Positions 1 to 8,922 of a DNA stretch of 53,178 bases are shown piece by piece. The stretch spans positions 1 through 53,178 of the forward strand of contig NZ_FQVG01000010.1 in assembly GCF_900129265.1 (NCBI RefSeq), written 5' to 3'. The DNA is from Caloramator proteoclasticus DSM 10124. Lineage in GTDB: Bacteria > Bacillota > Clostridia > Clostridiales > Caloramatoraceae. Made by a program: the position numbers and the translations under genes. Position 1 is the first letter of the stretch. Each line of letters begins with the position of its first letter. The notes beneath the pieces were generated by a model. The model was not told where the DNA came from. It ran no database searches and was given only the letters and a program-made list of their open reading frames with translations.

Positions 1-8
1 CCTCCCTC
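1..8 (-). promoter_or_regulatory. Ribosome binding site of a gene beyond the left edge (candidate)
   Basis: Read on the minus strand, the last bases of the window are GAGGGAGG, a strong Shine-Dalgarno sequence for this genome. A minus-strand gene probably starts just outside the window. In BMP-type nucleoside/sugar ABC operons a permease gene normally follows the ATPase, so the missing gene could be that permease, now separated from the ATPase by the IS110 element. The site is seen; the gene identity is inference. Confidence 0.35.
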
Positions 9-109
9 TATAATCTTTAATTTTCTTTAATTTACTCACTTATTCTTAGATTTTCATCATTTATAGTTTGGAGCGTATGGATAGAATTATTATTTATGAT
101 ATAATTTGG

Positions 110-345
110 AATAATAAGGGTGTTCTTAATAGACATAGTGTTGATTTGGTATTTTATGTTAGCAAATGGATATCCACAATGCTCAAGGTGGTCTACCCTC
201 CCATGTCTCACAGGATCATTGTCCCTAAATTCCTTCGTTCAACCTATCCATGAGGTGGATGTCGGTTATGCTCCTTTGCAGGGTCTACGCCCGTATGGTG
301 AATTATATTACCGACTACTCCAAGCTCCATTTATCAAAGAACTAC
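110..345 (-). ncRNA. Candidate IS110/IS1111-type bridge RNA region
   Basis: This flank is close to 50% GC between about 175 and 310, whereas surrounding intergenic DNA is strongly AT-rich, and it holds no convincing gene. On either strand it folds into local hairpins: AACC..GGTT enclosing ATCCA..TGGAT at 241-267, and CCAC..GTGG around 175-190. The heptamer GTAGACC (minus strand) occurs twice, at 190-196 and 282-288. IS110 elements are known to encode a bridge RNA in a non-coding end, 3' of the recombinase in the IS1111 group. Position and composition fit that; the RNA itself is inferred. Confidence 0.35.
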
Positions 346-400
346 AATCTAAAAATCAGTGAATAATTTATATTAAAATTGAAATAATTATACACATTTG

Positions 401-1687
401 TTAAGCAACCTTACCTGTAACTTCTGGATGTTTAATATCATTTATAAATTTCTGTGGATTATAATGAACTCCCTTTGTTCCTATTGCATAAAGAACTCTT
501 ATTAGTTTACAGCATAGGGCTATAAGCGATTGTTTTTTCTTTAGAGGATTATTAGCACGAGTTGTATAGTATTTATGCAGTGCCTTAAATTCATTATTTA
601 TAGCTACTAAAGGCATAATGGCCTTAAAAAGTAATGCTCTAAGCTTTCGCCTTCCTCTTTTGGTTATAGTGGTTTGTCCTTTATGTTTACCTGAGCTATG
701 TTCTTTTAATGTGAGCCCGGCAAGTTTCTGAATCTGACGTGGATGTGCATACTGAGTCAATTCACAAACTTCAGACAGGAAGCCCGCAACAGTAACAAGG
801 CCAAGTCCGGGAATAAGAAGCATTTCTTTTGCTCCAGGTATTTCACTAATAATAGCCTCAACCTTAACCAGCAAGTCATTCAATTTAAGCATCACAGAAT
901 CATATTTATCTAAAAGATATTGGAGTTCATATTCAGCCATTTCAAGACCTTCTGTTACTCCTACAGATATTTGGGCTTTTTCCATAAGTAGTTCTGCACG
1001 TTTAACGCCTACGGCTCTTTTAACTTCTGTTTTCCACAGTTTTAGAATATCTTCAATGGTTGATTTAACGATTTTAGATGGTGTGGATAAGTTCCTTAGT
1101 GTTAATAACGCTGTTTTACCTTCCCAAGATGAAAATATATCCTCAAATTCTGGGAAATATATATCCAGCCAACGTGCTATTCTTGCTTTTACACTATTTA
1201 GTTCTTTTATCAATATATCTCTAAAATCCATAGCTATTCTTAAATCGGCATATATACCTTGAGGTAAATTAGGCTCTGCAAACCTACCATCTTTAACAAG
1301 CTGTGCTATAACTTTAGCATCTTTTGTATCGTTTTTAGTAGGAGAATTATCATCCAGCTCTTTGCTTTTCTTTACATGCATAGGATTAACAATAGCTACT
1401 TTTATTCCATTGTGTGTAAGGAACTTAGCTAAACAAAACCAATAATGTCCTGTAGGTTCCATACCAACAATCACATTATTCTTACCGTGCTCCGCACATA
1501 GCTTTTTCATCCAGTTATAAAGTTCGATAAATCCTTTATTATCATTTGTAAAGTTAAGTGCCTTACCATATTCAATTCCTCTAAAATCCTGTGCTCTCGC
1601 AACATGCTTTTCTTTTGCAATATCAATACCGATAATTAATGTTTGTTCATTTATTTGCATTATTCTTTTATTTTGGTTATAATTCAT
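401..1687 (-). CDS. IS110 family transposase (RNA-guided DEDD recombinase)
   Basis: A 428-residue transposase that catalyses IS110 excision and insertion. The N-terminal RuvC-like DEDD domain begins with the first acidic residue in IIGIDIAKEKH (about residue 20), continues with GMEPTGHYW (about 95-105) and contains the DAKVIAQL segment (about 125). The C-terminal transposase_20 domain has IPGLGLVTVAGFLSE (about 300) and the GRRKLRALLF segment, which precedes the region expected to hold the catalytic serine. Length is normal and the frame is intact, so the element may be active. The start chosen is the ATG at 1687, eight bases behind GGAGG; a longer start at 1702 would swallow that site. Confidence 0.93.
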   Translation of the reverse strand: MNYNQNKRIMQINEQTLIIGIDIAKEKHVARAQDFRGIEYGKALNFTNDNKGFIELYNWMKKLCAEHGKNNVIVGMEPTGHYWFCLAKFLTHNGIKVAIVNPMHVKKSKELDDNSPTKNDTKDAKVIAQLVKDGRFAEPNLPQGIYADLRIAMDFRDILIKELNSVKARIARWLDIYFPEFEDIFSSWEGKTALLTLRNLSTPSKIVKSTIEDILKLWKTEVKRAVGVKRAELLMEKAQISVGVTEGLEMAEYELQYLLDKYDSVMLKLNDLLVKVEAIISEIPGAKEMLLIPGLGLVTVAGFLSEVCELTQYAHPRQIQKLAGLTLKEHSSGKHKGQTTITKRGRRKLRALLFKAIMPLVAINNEFKALHKYYTTRANNPLKKKQSLIALCCKLIRVLYAIGTKGVHYNPQKFINDIKHPEVTGKVA

Positions 1688-1808
1688 TTTAGGTACCTCC
1701 AATGATAGTTTTATTAATTAGGGATAAGTTTAGTGCCTTATACCCTGTATTCTATCAGGAGGTGCTTTTTTTATCCACTCTCAAATTATTTCATTACAGG
1801 AATGCTCC

Positions 1809-3329
1809 TTATGCCTGCTTCTTAAGAGTGCCGCCTGCCATAAGTATTCCAAGTTCGTGTTCAGTTGCACTCTTAGCATCTAATATATCAACTATTTGTC
1901 CGTCGTATATTACAGCAATTCTGTCGGATAACGCTAATATTTCATCAAGTTCAAGTGAAACAAGTAGTATTGCTCTACCTTTATCTCTTTCCTCTACAAG
2001 CCTCTTGTGGATGTACTCAATTGCACCAACGTCGATACCACGTGTAGGTTGTGCTGCAATTATAAGTTCTGGGTCTTTATTTATTTCTCTTGCAGCAATA
2101 AACTTTTGTTGGTTACCACCTGATAGAGCTGATGCAAAAACTTCTTCATTTGGAGTTCTAACATCAAACTCATCAATTAATTTTCTTGCATATTCCTTTA
2201 TTTTGTTATAATTCATCATAATTCCCTTTGCGAAAGGAAGCTTATAATGGTTACCTAAAACTGCATTTTCATATAGTGAGTACTTTAAAACCAGACCACG
2301 CTTATGCCTATCCTCTGGAATATGTCCAACTCCTGCTTCAATAACATCCCTTGGAGTCTTTCCAGTTACATCTTTGTCGTTTATATAAACCCTGCCATCG
2401 GTTGGTTTTCTAAGACCAGTTATAACCTCTATAAGTTCAGTTTGACCATTTCCATCAACACCAGCTATACCAACTATTTCTCCAGCTCTAACTTCTAAAT
2501 TTACACCTTTAACAGCTGGAAGTTTTCTGTGATCTAAAGCTGAAACATTTTCAAGCTTTAATACAACCTTACCTGGTTTTGCTTCACTCTTTTCTACTAC
2601 CAAATTAACTTTTCTACCTACCATCATTTCAGCAAGTTCATCTATATTTGTATCCTTTGTATAAACTGTATCTATAACCTTTCCCCTTCTTACGATTGTA
2701 ACCCTATCACTCATTGCCATAACTTCTTTTAGCTTATGAGTAATCAATATGATTGACTTACCCTCTTTAACCAAGTTCTTTAAAATAACCCCTAACTCTT
2801 CTATTTCTTGAGGTGTTAATACTGCTGTTGGTTCATCAAGTATTAATATATCTGCACCTCTATATAATGCCTTTAATATTTCAACCTTTTGTTGTTGTCC
2901 AACAGTTATATCTTCTATTACTGCATTCGGATCTATTTTAAATCCATACTTCTTTGCTATTTCTTCAGTATCCTTTATGGCCTTTTGCATATCAATTTTT
3001 ATACCCTTTTTAGGTTCTGCACCAAGCACTATGTTTTCAGCAACTGTAAAATTATGCACAAGCATAAAGTGCTGATGCACCATTCCTATACCAAGCTTTA
3101 TTGCATCTCCTGGGCTTTTTATGTTTACCTTTTGTCCATTTACATATATTTCTCCAGCATCAGGTTGGTAAAGTCCATATAGTATGTTCATTAAAGTTGT
3201 TTTTCCAGCTCCATTTTCTCCAAGTAGAACGTGTATTTCTCCCTTTAGTAGTTCAAAGTTTACATCATCATTTGCTCTAACACCTGGGAAAACCTTTGTT
3301 ATCCCCTTCATTTCAACAACTTTTTGCAT
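1809..3329 (-). CDS. Nucleoside/simple-sugar ABC transporter, duplicated ATPase
   Basis: A 506-residue cytoplasmic ATPase with two fused ABC domains, of the RbsA/YufO (NupO) type that energises BMP-lipoprotein-dependent nucleoside or sugar import. Domain 1 has Walker A GENGAGKTT (about 37-45) and Walker B ILILDEPTAVL. Domain 2 has the relaxed P-loop GVDGNGQTE (about 290) and signature LSGGNQQK (about 410), the asymmetry usual in this family. It follows the lipoprotein gene, with a terminator hairpin between them that should keep ATPase levels below lipoprotein levels. The two permease genes expected next are absent; an IS110 element follows. The start is supported by GGGAGG. Confidence 0.9.
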   Translation of the reverse strand: MQKVVEMKGITKVFPGVRANDDVNFELLKGEIHVLLGENGAGKTTLMNILYGLYQPDAGEIYVNGQKVNIKSPGDAIKLGIGMVHQHFMLVHNFTVAENIVLGAEPKKGIKIDMQKAIKDTEEIAKKYGFKIDPNAVIEDITVGQQQKVEILKALYRGADILILDEPTAVLTPQEIEELGVILKNLVKEGKSIILITHKLKEVMAMSDRVTIVRRGKVIDTVYTKDTNIDELAEMMVGRKVNLVVEKSEAKPGKVVLKLENVSALDHRKLPAVKGVNLEVRAGEIVGIAGVDGNGQTELIEVITGLRKPTDGRVYINDKDVTGKTPRDVIEAGVGHIPEDRHKRGLVLKYSLYENAVLGNHYKLPFAKGIMMNYNKIKEYARKLIDEFDVRTPNEEVFASALSGGNQQKFIAAREINKDPELIIAAQPTRGIDVGAIEYIHKRLVEERDKGRAILLVSLELDEILALSDRIAVIYDGQIVDILDAKSATEHELGILMAGGTLKKQA

Positions 3330-3352
3330 TAATTTTCCTCCCTTCTTTTGGT

Positions 3353-3382
3353 TAAAAAAGCTAGATGCGGCGGCATCTAGCT
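3353..3382 (-). terminator. Hairpin terminator or attenuator between lipoprotein and ATPase genes
   Basis: A perfect 10-bp stem (AGCTAGATGC / GCATCTAGCT, four-base loop) is followed on the minus strand by six T. It lies between the BMP lipoprotein stop and the ATPase ribosome binding site, a common arrangement for partial readthrough in binding-protein operons. Confidence 0.85.
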
Positions 3383-3392
3383 TTATATTAAA

Positions 3393-4451
3393 TTACTTAA
3401 CTTCAGGAGCTGTAAAGTTCTTAACGTCATCTCTTTTTTCTGGAACTGTAAACTTTCCATCCTTAATAGCTTGTGCGTATTTATCTACTACAGCTATAAC
3501 ATCTGCTGGTGTGTTGTTCTTAGTTGTTGGAGCATAGCCTACACCATCTTCTTTTAATCCAAGCACAGTATGCCCAGCCTTGAAGTTTCCTTCAACTAAT
3601 TCCTTTGTAGCAGTATAAGTACCAACGTCAACCCTCTTTATCATTGATGAAAGAATTACATCCTTATAATCTGGTGCTGTTTCAGCTTGGTCTTGGTCAA
3701 CACCTATTGCCCACTTCTTCATTTCCTTTGCAGCCTTGAATAATCCAAGTCCTACTCCACCAGCCGCGTGGTAAACAACGTCACATCCATCATTGTAAAG
3801 AGCCTTTGCTAATTCATAACCTTTATTAGCATCATTGAAACTTCCAGCATACTTAACAGTTGTTTTGTTCATTAAGCCTTCTGCAGCTTGTGGATTTACC
3901 GCCTTAACCCCTGCTGCAAATCCAGCTTCAAACTTTTCAATAAGTGGCATTTCTATTCCACCAATGAAACCAACCTTGTTAGTCTTTGTCATTTTACCAG
4001 CAATTACACCCATTAAGAATGAACCTTCTTCTTCTTTAAATGTAATTGATTTTACGTTTGGTAGATCAACAACTGCGTCGATAATAGCAAACTTCTTATC
4101 TGGCATCTTTTGAGCAACATTCTTAAGTGAACCTTCCATTAGGAAACCAATTGCAAATGTTAAATCATCTCTTTGTCCAAGTTGTGTAAGGTTTGGTTCA
4201 TAATTTTCTTGTTGCTTTGATTGAAGAACATCTACCTTTACTCCAAAGTCCTTTTCAGCCTTCTTTAATCCTTCATAAGCTGAATCATTAAAGGACTTGT
4301 CACCAAGACCTCCTTGGTCTGTTGCCATACCAACCTTAATGCTTGACTTTGGTTGTGTTCCTTGTTCTCCTTCCTTCTTTGCACAGCCAGCAAATACACC
4401 AGCTATTAATGAAGCTGAAAGAACAAGGGCAAGAGCTTTTTTCATTTTCAT
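3393..4451 (-). CDS. BMP family ABC transporter substrate-binding lipoprotein
   Basis: A 352-residue lipoprotein of the BMP/Med/PnrA family, which binds purine nucleosides in characterised members and delivers them to the RbsA-like ATPase and its permeases. It has a Lys-rich N-terminus, a hydrophobic segment and a lipobox ending AGVFAGC, with Cys23 as the lipidation site. Family blocks are visible: VGMATDQGGLGDKSFND (about 40), GFIGGIEMPLIEKFEAGF (about 165) and a V-Y-H-A-A-G-G-V-G block (about 225). The start is supported by GGGGG eight bases upstream. Purine nucleosides are the likeliest ligands, supported loosely by deoD elsewhere in the window; simple sugars remain possible. Confidence 0.9.
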   Translation of the reverse strand: MKMKKALALVLSASLIAGVFAGCAKKEGEQGTQPKSSIKVGMATDQGGLGDKSFNDSAYEGLKKAEKDFGVKVDVLQSKQQENYEPNLTQLGQRDDLTFAIGFLMEGSLKNVAQKMPDKKFAIIDAVVDLPNVKSITFKEEEGSFLMGVIAGKMTKTNKVGFIGGIEMPLIEKFEAGFAAGVKAVNPQAAEGLMNKTTVKYAGSFNDANKGYELAKALYNDGCDVVYHAAGGVGLGLFKAAKEMKKWAIGVDQDQAETAPDYKDVILSSMIKRVDVGTYTATKELVEGNFKAGHTVLGLKEDGVGYAPTTKNNTPADVIAVVDKYAQAIKDGKFTVPEKRDDVKNFTAPEVK

Positions 4452-4813
4452 ATTTTTTCCCCCTTCTTTTTGGTGTTTATATTTTTAATATTCCTAAAAG
4501 GATACAATTTTATAACGAACCCATTATGTAAAAAATGAATTTAATAAAATATTTACCATTTTATTTTTCAGAAAATTATTTTTAAATGTCATAATTTCAA
4601 GTTCTTCCAATTTCAGAACGTATTGTGCTATACTATTTAAAAGTTGCAAAAAAATATATTTTATCATATTTTTATTTAACTTTATCATATTACCCTGCAT
4701 ATAATAATATACGATAACTTTTGTATAATTTCAATATGTTATTTAAATTTTTTCAAAAAAATAATAATTTTAAAATTTGGCTACTGTCGCAAATTGTCGA
4801 ATTTTAATATTTG
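4452..4813. other. AT-rich intergenic region, promoter of the BMP operon presumed
   Basis: About 360 bases with no convincing gene. I looked for a purine riboswitch (a common leader of nucleoside transporter operons) and did not see its conserved core. The region is very AT-rich with many TATAAT-like strings, so no single promoter can be chosen by eye. Confidence 0.5.
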
Positions 4814-4829
4814 AGGGGCAATTGCCCCT
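4814..4829 (-). terminator. Hairpin at end of the grd operon
   Basis: AGGGGCAATTGCCCCT is a perfect palindrome immediately after the grdD stop codon. The following minus-strand sequence is AT-rich but has no clean U tract, so it is a weak terminator or an mRNA 3'-end stabiliser. Confidence 0.5.
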
Positions 4830-5981
4830 TTATATAAGATTACATTCCTTTAATATTTTCATAGCTCTATCTAAATCTTCATCTGCCACCATAACTACAG
4901 GACCTGTACATCCCATACCACTTTCTGCATATATTCCTTTAACCCAAAGCATTTTCACTGCATTTTCAAGCTCTAAAATATCAATTCCTGATATGGTGGA
5001 GGTAACAACCTTTTTATCAGGGCACTTAACATCTTCAGTTGATTTACCATTTACTTTTTTCAATTTTTCAAAAATATATTTAAGATTAACTGACTCTAAT
5101 TTTTTAAACTCATCCTCTAATATTTTATTTATTTCGTTTTTAGCACAGGTTGCACAATATCTTAATGCTTCACAAATTACAGGAGCACCTGATGCCCTTG
5201 ATATTATGTTTATTAGTCTTTTATAACCTTCACCTATTCCTGGTCCATATCCATAGCCTAATGACTCATAGTCTCCACCTGTTGTATATGCCGAAAATAT
5301 CTTCATCAATACATTTCCTGTAAGGGAATCAGTTACAACCACATCTGCTGAACCTGCTAAAATATCATTTCCCCTTAATATAAAACCTCCGTCTTTTCTT
5401 ATTGATGAACAAAACTCAATATCATATCCTGTATTTTTTAGTTCTATTAGTATCTTTTCAACTTGTCTTGCACCTTCAACATTTAGTATACCTACCGTTG
5501 GTTTTTTTATACCACAGGCCTTCGCAGCTATTATTCCATAAAACGCATTTTTAACCATAGCCTCAATTCTATCTGCCGACGAAGTTCCAGTTGTCGTTGA
5601 TATAAAAACTTCCTTTCCCTTTGCTGGTGTAATTATTCTACCTACAGTTGAAACGCCAATTGGGAAATTATAATGCATTGTTACGCATCCCTTTAAAACT
5701 TTTTCATCTATAAGCTCTTCCATTATTTTATGACATTCATCTTCACTTTCTGCTTTAATACAGGAAAAACCCTCAACTTCACTTGGGCCAATTAGCACTA
5801 CTTCAAAATCACTATATTTATTTTTAGCAAGATATGCTGCCTTTATAATTTCTTCTTCTCCAAGCTCACTTCCTAAGGTAGTTAATCCAATTTTTATTTT
5901 TTCTTCAGCATATCCGTTTTCTAAAATATCTGCTATATCATTAAATACTTCTGCAACCATTTTTTTTATATTTTTAGACAT
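4830..5981 (-). CDS. grdD: Glycine reductase complex component C, subunit GrdD (alpha)
   Basis: A 383-residue subunit of protein C, which takes the Se-carboxymethyl group from GrdA and releases acetyl phosphate. The protein resembles PlsX-type phosphate acyltransferases, with IKIGLTTLGSELGEEEI near residue 30 and a glycine-rich GYGYGPGIGEGYKRL block near 245. The C-terminal GMGCTGPVVMVADEDLD (about 355-370) carries the cysteine expected to act in acetyl transfer. It is the last gene of the operon, 11 bases after grdC, with GGGGTGG as ribosome binding site. Cytoplasmic. Family and order are those of characterised glycine reductase operons. Confidence 0.95.
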   Translation of the reverse strand: MSKNIKKMVAEVFNDIADILENGYAEEKIKIGLTTLGSELGEEEIIKAAYLAKNKYSDFEVVLIGPSEVEGFSCIKAESEDECHKIMEELIDEKVLKGCVTMHYNFPIGVSTVGRIITPAKGKEVFISTTTGTSSADRIEAMVKNAFYGIIAAKACGIKKPTVGILNVEGARQVEKILIELKNTGYDIEFCSSIRKDGGFILRGNDILAGSADVVVTDSLTGNVLMKIFSAYTTGGDYESLGYGYGPGIGEGYKRLINIISRASGAPVICEALRYCATCAKNEINKILEDEFKKLESVNLKYIFEKLKKVNGKSTEDVKCPDKKVVTSTISGIDILELENAVKMLWVKGIYAESGMGCTGPVVMVADEDLDRAMKILKECNLI

Positions 5982-5992
5982 ATAACCACCCC

Positions 5993-7528
5993 TTATTCAT
6001 CAAGTAAGTGGGAAGCAAAATCCTTAAGAGCCTCTGCTACCATCTTTTTAACTTCATCCTTTGTAATTAGTTCCTTTTTATCCTCATAAATTCCCGAATT
6101 TTTCTCAATCAAATAGGAAATTCCATCAAATAGATTTGTCATTCGAGCAAGGAAAAGACTTCCCTTCCCAACTATCATTACTCTATTCATTTCTCCCTTT
6201 AGCATCTTCTCCCTTGCAAATCCAAGTATTGGAACACCTGAAGGAACGTGTCCTTGTGTTGGCGCATACCCAACATATCCGTGCTTTTTAACGAATTCAT
6301 TTATTTGGCTTCTTTCAAGTTGACCCTTCTTAACTGCAAGTGCTGCAATCATCTTATAGTTTTGAGTTGGAACATCTCCAGCACCAGCAGGCTCTGTAAC
6401 TTCAGGATTTTGCATCTCTGGTGCATATTTATCAACATCAGTGAATTTTAGATTAAGCCTTTCAAGAGGCTGAGCGACAATCGCCTCAATTACTGCCTGT
6501 GGCGAAGCACCTGCACCTATTGAATGCTTTCCTACTGAATCTGTTCTAACAACAGGATTTACTCCATCATTTTCAGAAACTAAAATTGCAAAACCACCTA
6601 AAACATCCTCCATTATAGGCATTCCCTTTTTTACGTGGTCACGTCCATTCATTCCAAGCTTTGCAGTAGCCCCACCTGCAACAACAAGAACATTTTTAAA
6701 TACCTTAGACTGTATTAGTGTTGAAGCATATAATAACGCGTGGGTTGGCCCTGCACAAAATCCTCTAACATCACATCCAGTTGCATTTTTTAAACCTGCT
6801 ATCTCTCCTATTGCCTTTGCAAAGTTTCCTCCACCCCTTTGATTCATATCTCCACAGGCTTCCTCTGAACATTCAATAATGTAGTCTATATCTTCTTTGT
6901 TTATATTTGCCTTTTCAATAATATGAAGTGCTGCTAAAACCCCCGATGCCTTAACTGCTAAATTTTCAGTTATTACGTGGGCTGATAAGTTTATATCAAA
7001 CTCGTGAGCTCTCTTTACACAACCTACTAATTTGTCATCTAAATATAGGCCCTCTGCTACTCCATTTTCAACCAATTTATTTATTTCCTCTAATTCGCTG
7101 CCCTCTCCAAGTCTATTTGAAAGCTCCTTCAAGTAATTACTATTTTCAAACTTTATCTTTAAATTCTGAGTAAAACTCTTTTCCAATCTCACTAAATCAA
7201 AAACATCACAACTTTTTATAAGCCCATAAAACTCATCCTCAGGCATTATCTCTCCAAATTTTCCATATCTATTTGCATTTTCAACTTTCTTATTAAACCA
7301 GGGTCTTTCAAGATTTGCTAATTCTTCTGGTTCTATATTTCCTATGTAGGTTTGATTAACTGGATATGCAATTACATCATCGTAGCTTCTTAAATGATTT
7401 CTAATAACCTTTAGATATTCCGAATCGGAGTTTGTCTCCCTTTCAAGAGTTTGTGTAGTACCATTGTGTAAAACCATATCAGGAGTATGAACTAAAACAT
7501 AACTAACGCCCCTTATAACAGGATACAT
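5993..7528 (-). CDS. grdC: Glycine reductase complex component C, subunit GrdC (beta)
   Basis: A 511-residue beta-ketoacyl synthase-III-like subunit of protein C, which works with GrdD to turn the carboxymethyl-selenoether on GrdA into acetyl phosphate. The probable active-site region is GFCAGPTHALLYAS, near residue 255; its Cys and His are typical of this fold. Further conserved blocks are the A-L-H-I-I-E region near 210 and YVGYAPTQGHVPSG near 430. The start at 7528 is chosen because GGAGGT lies six bases upstream, whereas the longer ATG at 7543 precedes and includes that site. A strong hairpin separates this gene from grdB. Confidence 0.95.
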   Translation of the reverse strand: MYPVIRGVSYVLVHTPDMVLHNGTTQTLERETNSDSEYLKVIRNHLRSYDDVIAYPVNQTYIGNIEPEELANLERPWFNKKVENANRYGKFGEIMPEDEFYGLIKSCDVFDLVRLEKSFTQNLKIKFENSNYLKELSNRLGEGSELEEINKLVENGVAEGLYLDDKLVGCVKRAHEFDINLSAHVITENLAVKASGVLAALHIIEKANINKEDIDYIIECSEEACGDMNQRGGGNFAKAIGEIAGLKNATGCDVRGFCAGPTHALLYASTLIQSKVFKNVLVVAGGATAKLGMNGRDHVKKGMPIMEDVLGGFAILVSENDGVNPVVRTDSVGKHSIGAGASPQAVIEAIVAQPLERLNLKFTDVDKYAPEMQNPEVTEPAGAGDVPTQNYKMIAALAVKKGQLERSQINEFVKKHGYVGYAPTQGHVPSGVPILGFAREKMLKGEMNRVMIVGKGSLFLARMTNLFDGISYLIEKNSGIYEDKKELITKDEVKKMVAEALKDFASHLLDE

Positions 7529-7560
7529 AAAATTACCTCCCATAAATCAAATTGATTTTT

Positions 7561-7599
7561 AATAAGTTCCGTTTAGGATAAACCTAAACGGAACTTATT
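7561..7599 (-). promoter_or_regulatory. 17-bp perfect hairpin between grdB and grdC
   Basis: A 17-bp perfect inverted repeat (AATAAGTTCCGTTTAGG and its complement) with a five-base loop fills the grdB-grdC gap. On the minus strand it is followed by ATTAAAAATC rather than a U tract. It therefore looks more like an RNA processing or stability element, or a partial terminator tuning grdCD against the upstream genes, than a full terminator. Confidence 0.7.
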
Positions 7600-7600
7600 T

Positions 7601-8902
7601 TTATTCAAAAACTGTTTGTTCTTCAATTGGAGTTTGTAGTGCCTTTAATGCCTTTTCTACAAGTTTTCTCCTTAATGCCTTTTCATCTTCATAGGATAGA
7701 TTTGGATTTCCAAGTGGGTGAGGTATTGCGACTGTTGGAACTATTCTATTTGCACCTACAGTTTTTGAAATTGGAACAATTGTACACATATGAACTACAG
7801 GCAATCCTGCCCTTTCAATTTCCTTTACCATCGTTGCACCGCAACGAGTACAAGTACCTCAAGTAGAGGTTAAAATTACAGCCTGCACACCATCCTTTAT
7901 AAGCTCCTCTGCAATTTTTTGACCAAACTTTTTAGCATTTGCAACAGCTGTTCCATTTCCTACTGTTGAATAATAATATCTGTGGAGCGAACCTATTTTT
8001 CCCTCTTTTTCTAATTCCCTTAATACATCTACAGGTAAAACCCTGTCTGCATCTTTATTTGCATATACTGGGTCATATCCTCCGTGGGCTGTTTCATAGG
8101 TTTCATTTGTTAAATCATATACACCTTCAATATCGTATTTTCCAAATTTTGATGCACTTGAAGATTCAATCTTATCAGGGTTTCCCTTTGGAACAATACC
8201 ACCAGAGGTTACAAGAGCTATCTTTGCATTTTCGATATCAACTATTGGAGGATTTGGTGCCACTCTATCAAAATCTGGCATTTTAAACTCTGTATCAAAT
8301 TCCTCTCCCTTTATCTTTTTTATGAGCATATCAACAGCTCTTTTAGAACCTCTCTCTGATGCAAAATAGTTTATTCTGATTCCTCTTTCTATATATCCTT
8401 CCTTCTCAGGACTTTCTATTTCTTCCTCATTTATAAGTTTTAGTGCAAGAGAAGCCATCTTTGGTATAGCATCCCTCATACCTACTGCACTATCCTTTGT
8501 GGAAATTATATAAATATCCCTTTTATAAAGATCAACACCTGGGTTTTCTATATACATACCAGTTAAAACAGGTATGCTTAAATTTTCTTTAACGTGCTTA
8601 CAGATACTTCCACAAGCACTTCCATATCTTCCTGCATTAAAGGCTGGACCAGCTATAAATAAGTCTGGCTCATATTTTTTTATCATCTCAAGAATAGTAT
8701 TTTTTGCCTTTTCCTCATTTTCAGCATAGTAGGAATCACCACATATTATTGTTGCTACTATCTGTGCCTGTCCTTTAAAAGCCGCATTAAGTGCCATCCC
8801 TGGTCCTACAAATCCTTCCTTCACAAAGGGTTCAATATGGGCCTTATCTTCTCCACCTATCTGTCCAAAAAACTGATTTAAATAGTGAACAACCTTAATC
8901 AT
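7601..8902 (-). CDS. grdB: Glycine reductase component B selenoprotein GrdB (contains Sec)
   Basis: The 433-residue large subunit of substrate-specific protein B, which activates glycine (with the GrdE-derived subunits) and passes a carboxymethyl group to the GrdA selenocysteine. The reading frame runs through a TGA at 7859-7861, codon 348, giving the redox motif U-G-T-C-T-R-C-G (UxxCxxC), exactly where GrdB proteins carry selenocysteine. Sequence on both sides of the TGA matches the family, and a SECIS-like hairpin follows. N-terminal block VVHYLNQFFGQIGGEDKA is typical. GGGAGG precedes the ATG. Automated callers would split this gene in two at the TGA. Confidence 0.96.
7832..7846 (-). promoter_or_regulatory. 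SECIS-like hairpin of grdB
   Basis: On the minus strand CGTTGC-GGT-GCAACG forms a perfect 6-bp stem with a GGU loop, starting 12 bases after the in-frame UGA. Bacterial SECIS elements lie inside the coding region just 3' of the UGA and present G/U residues in the apical loop to SelB; both hold here. Confidence 0.8.
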
Positions 8903-8922
8903 CTACTCCCACCTCCCCTGTG

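Larger units (their letters stand above)
60..1760 (-). mobile_element. IS110-family insertion sequence (approximate limits)
   Basis: The element contains a full-length DEDD-type IS110 transposase, about 120 bases of non-coding sequence upstream of it and about 300 bases of GC-richer non-coding sequence downstream. IS110 elements lack conventional terminal inverted repeats, so the ends cannot be fixed by eye; the limits given only enclose the transposase and the structured flank. It lies between the ATPase gene (stop at 1809) and whatever gene starts beyond base 1. The IS1111-like subgroup assignment rests only on the long flank being 3' of the transposase. Confidence 0.5.

Noticed and set aside
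68-362. Two overlapping plus-strand reading frames of 61 and 80 residues
   Set aside because: No ribosome binding sites, no family resemblance, and they cover the structured GC-rich flank of the IS110 element; the bases are better explained by RNA structure.
4452-4829. Purine riboswitch upstream of the BMP lipoprotein gene
   Set aside because: Searched by eye for the conserved guanine/adenine aptamer core and paired loops; not found.
1702-5226. Long plus-strand frames antisense to the ABC transporter and grdD genes
   Set aside because: They are antisense shadows of well-conserved minus-strand proteins and lack ribosome binding sites.
7601-8902. Frameshifted or truncated grdB
   Set aside because: The TGA at 7859 is the known Sec position of the UxxCxxC motif and the frame is intact throughout.
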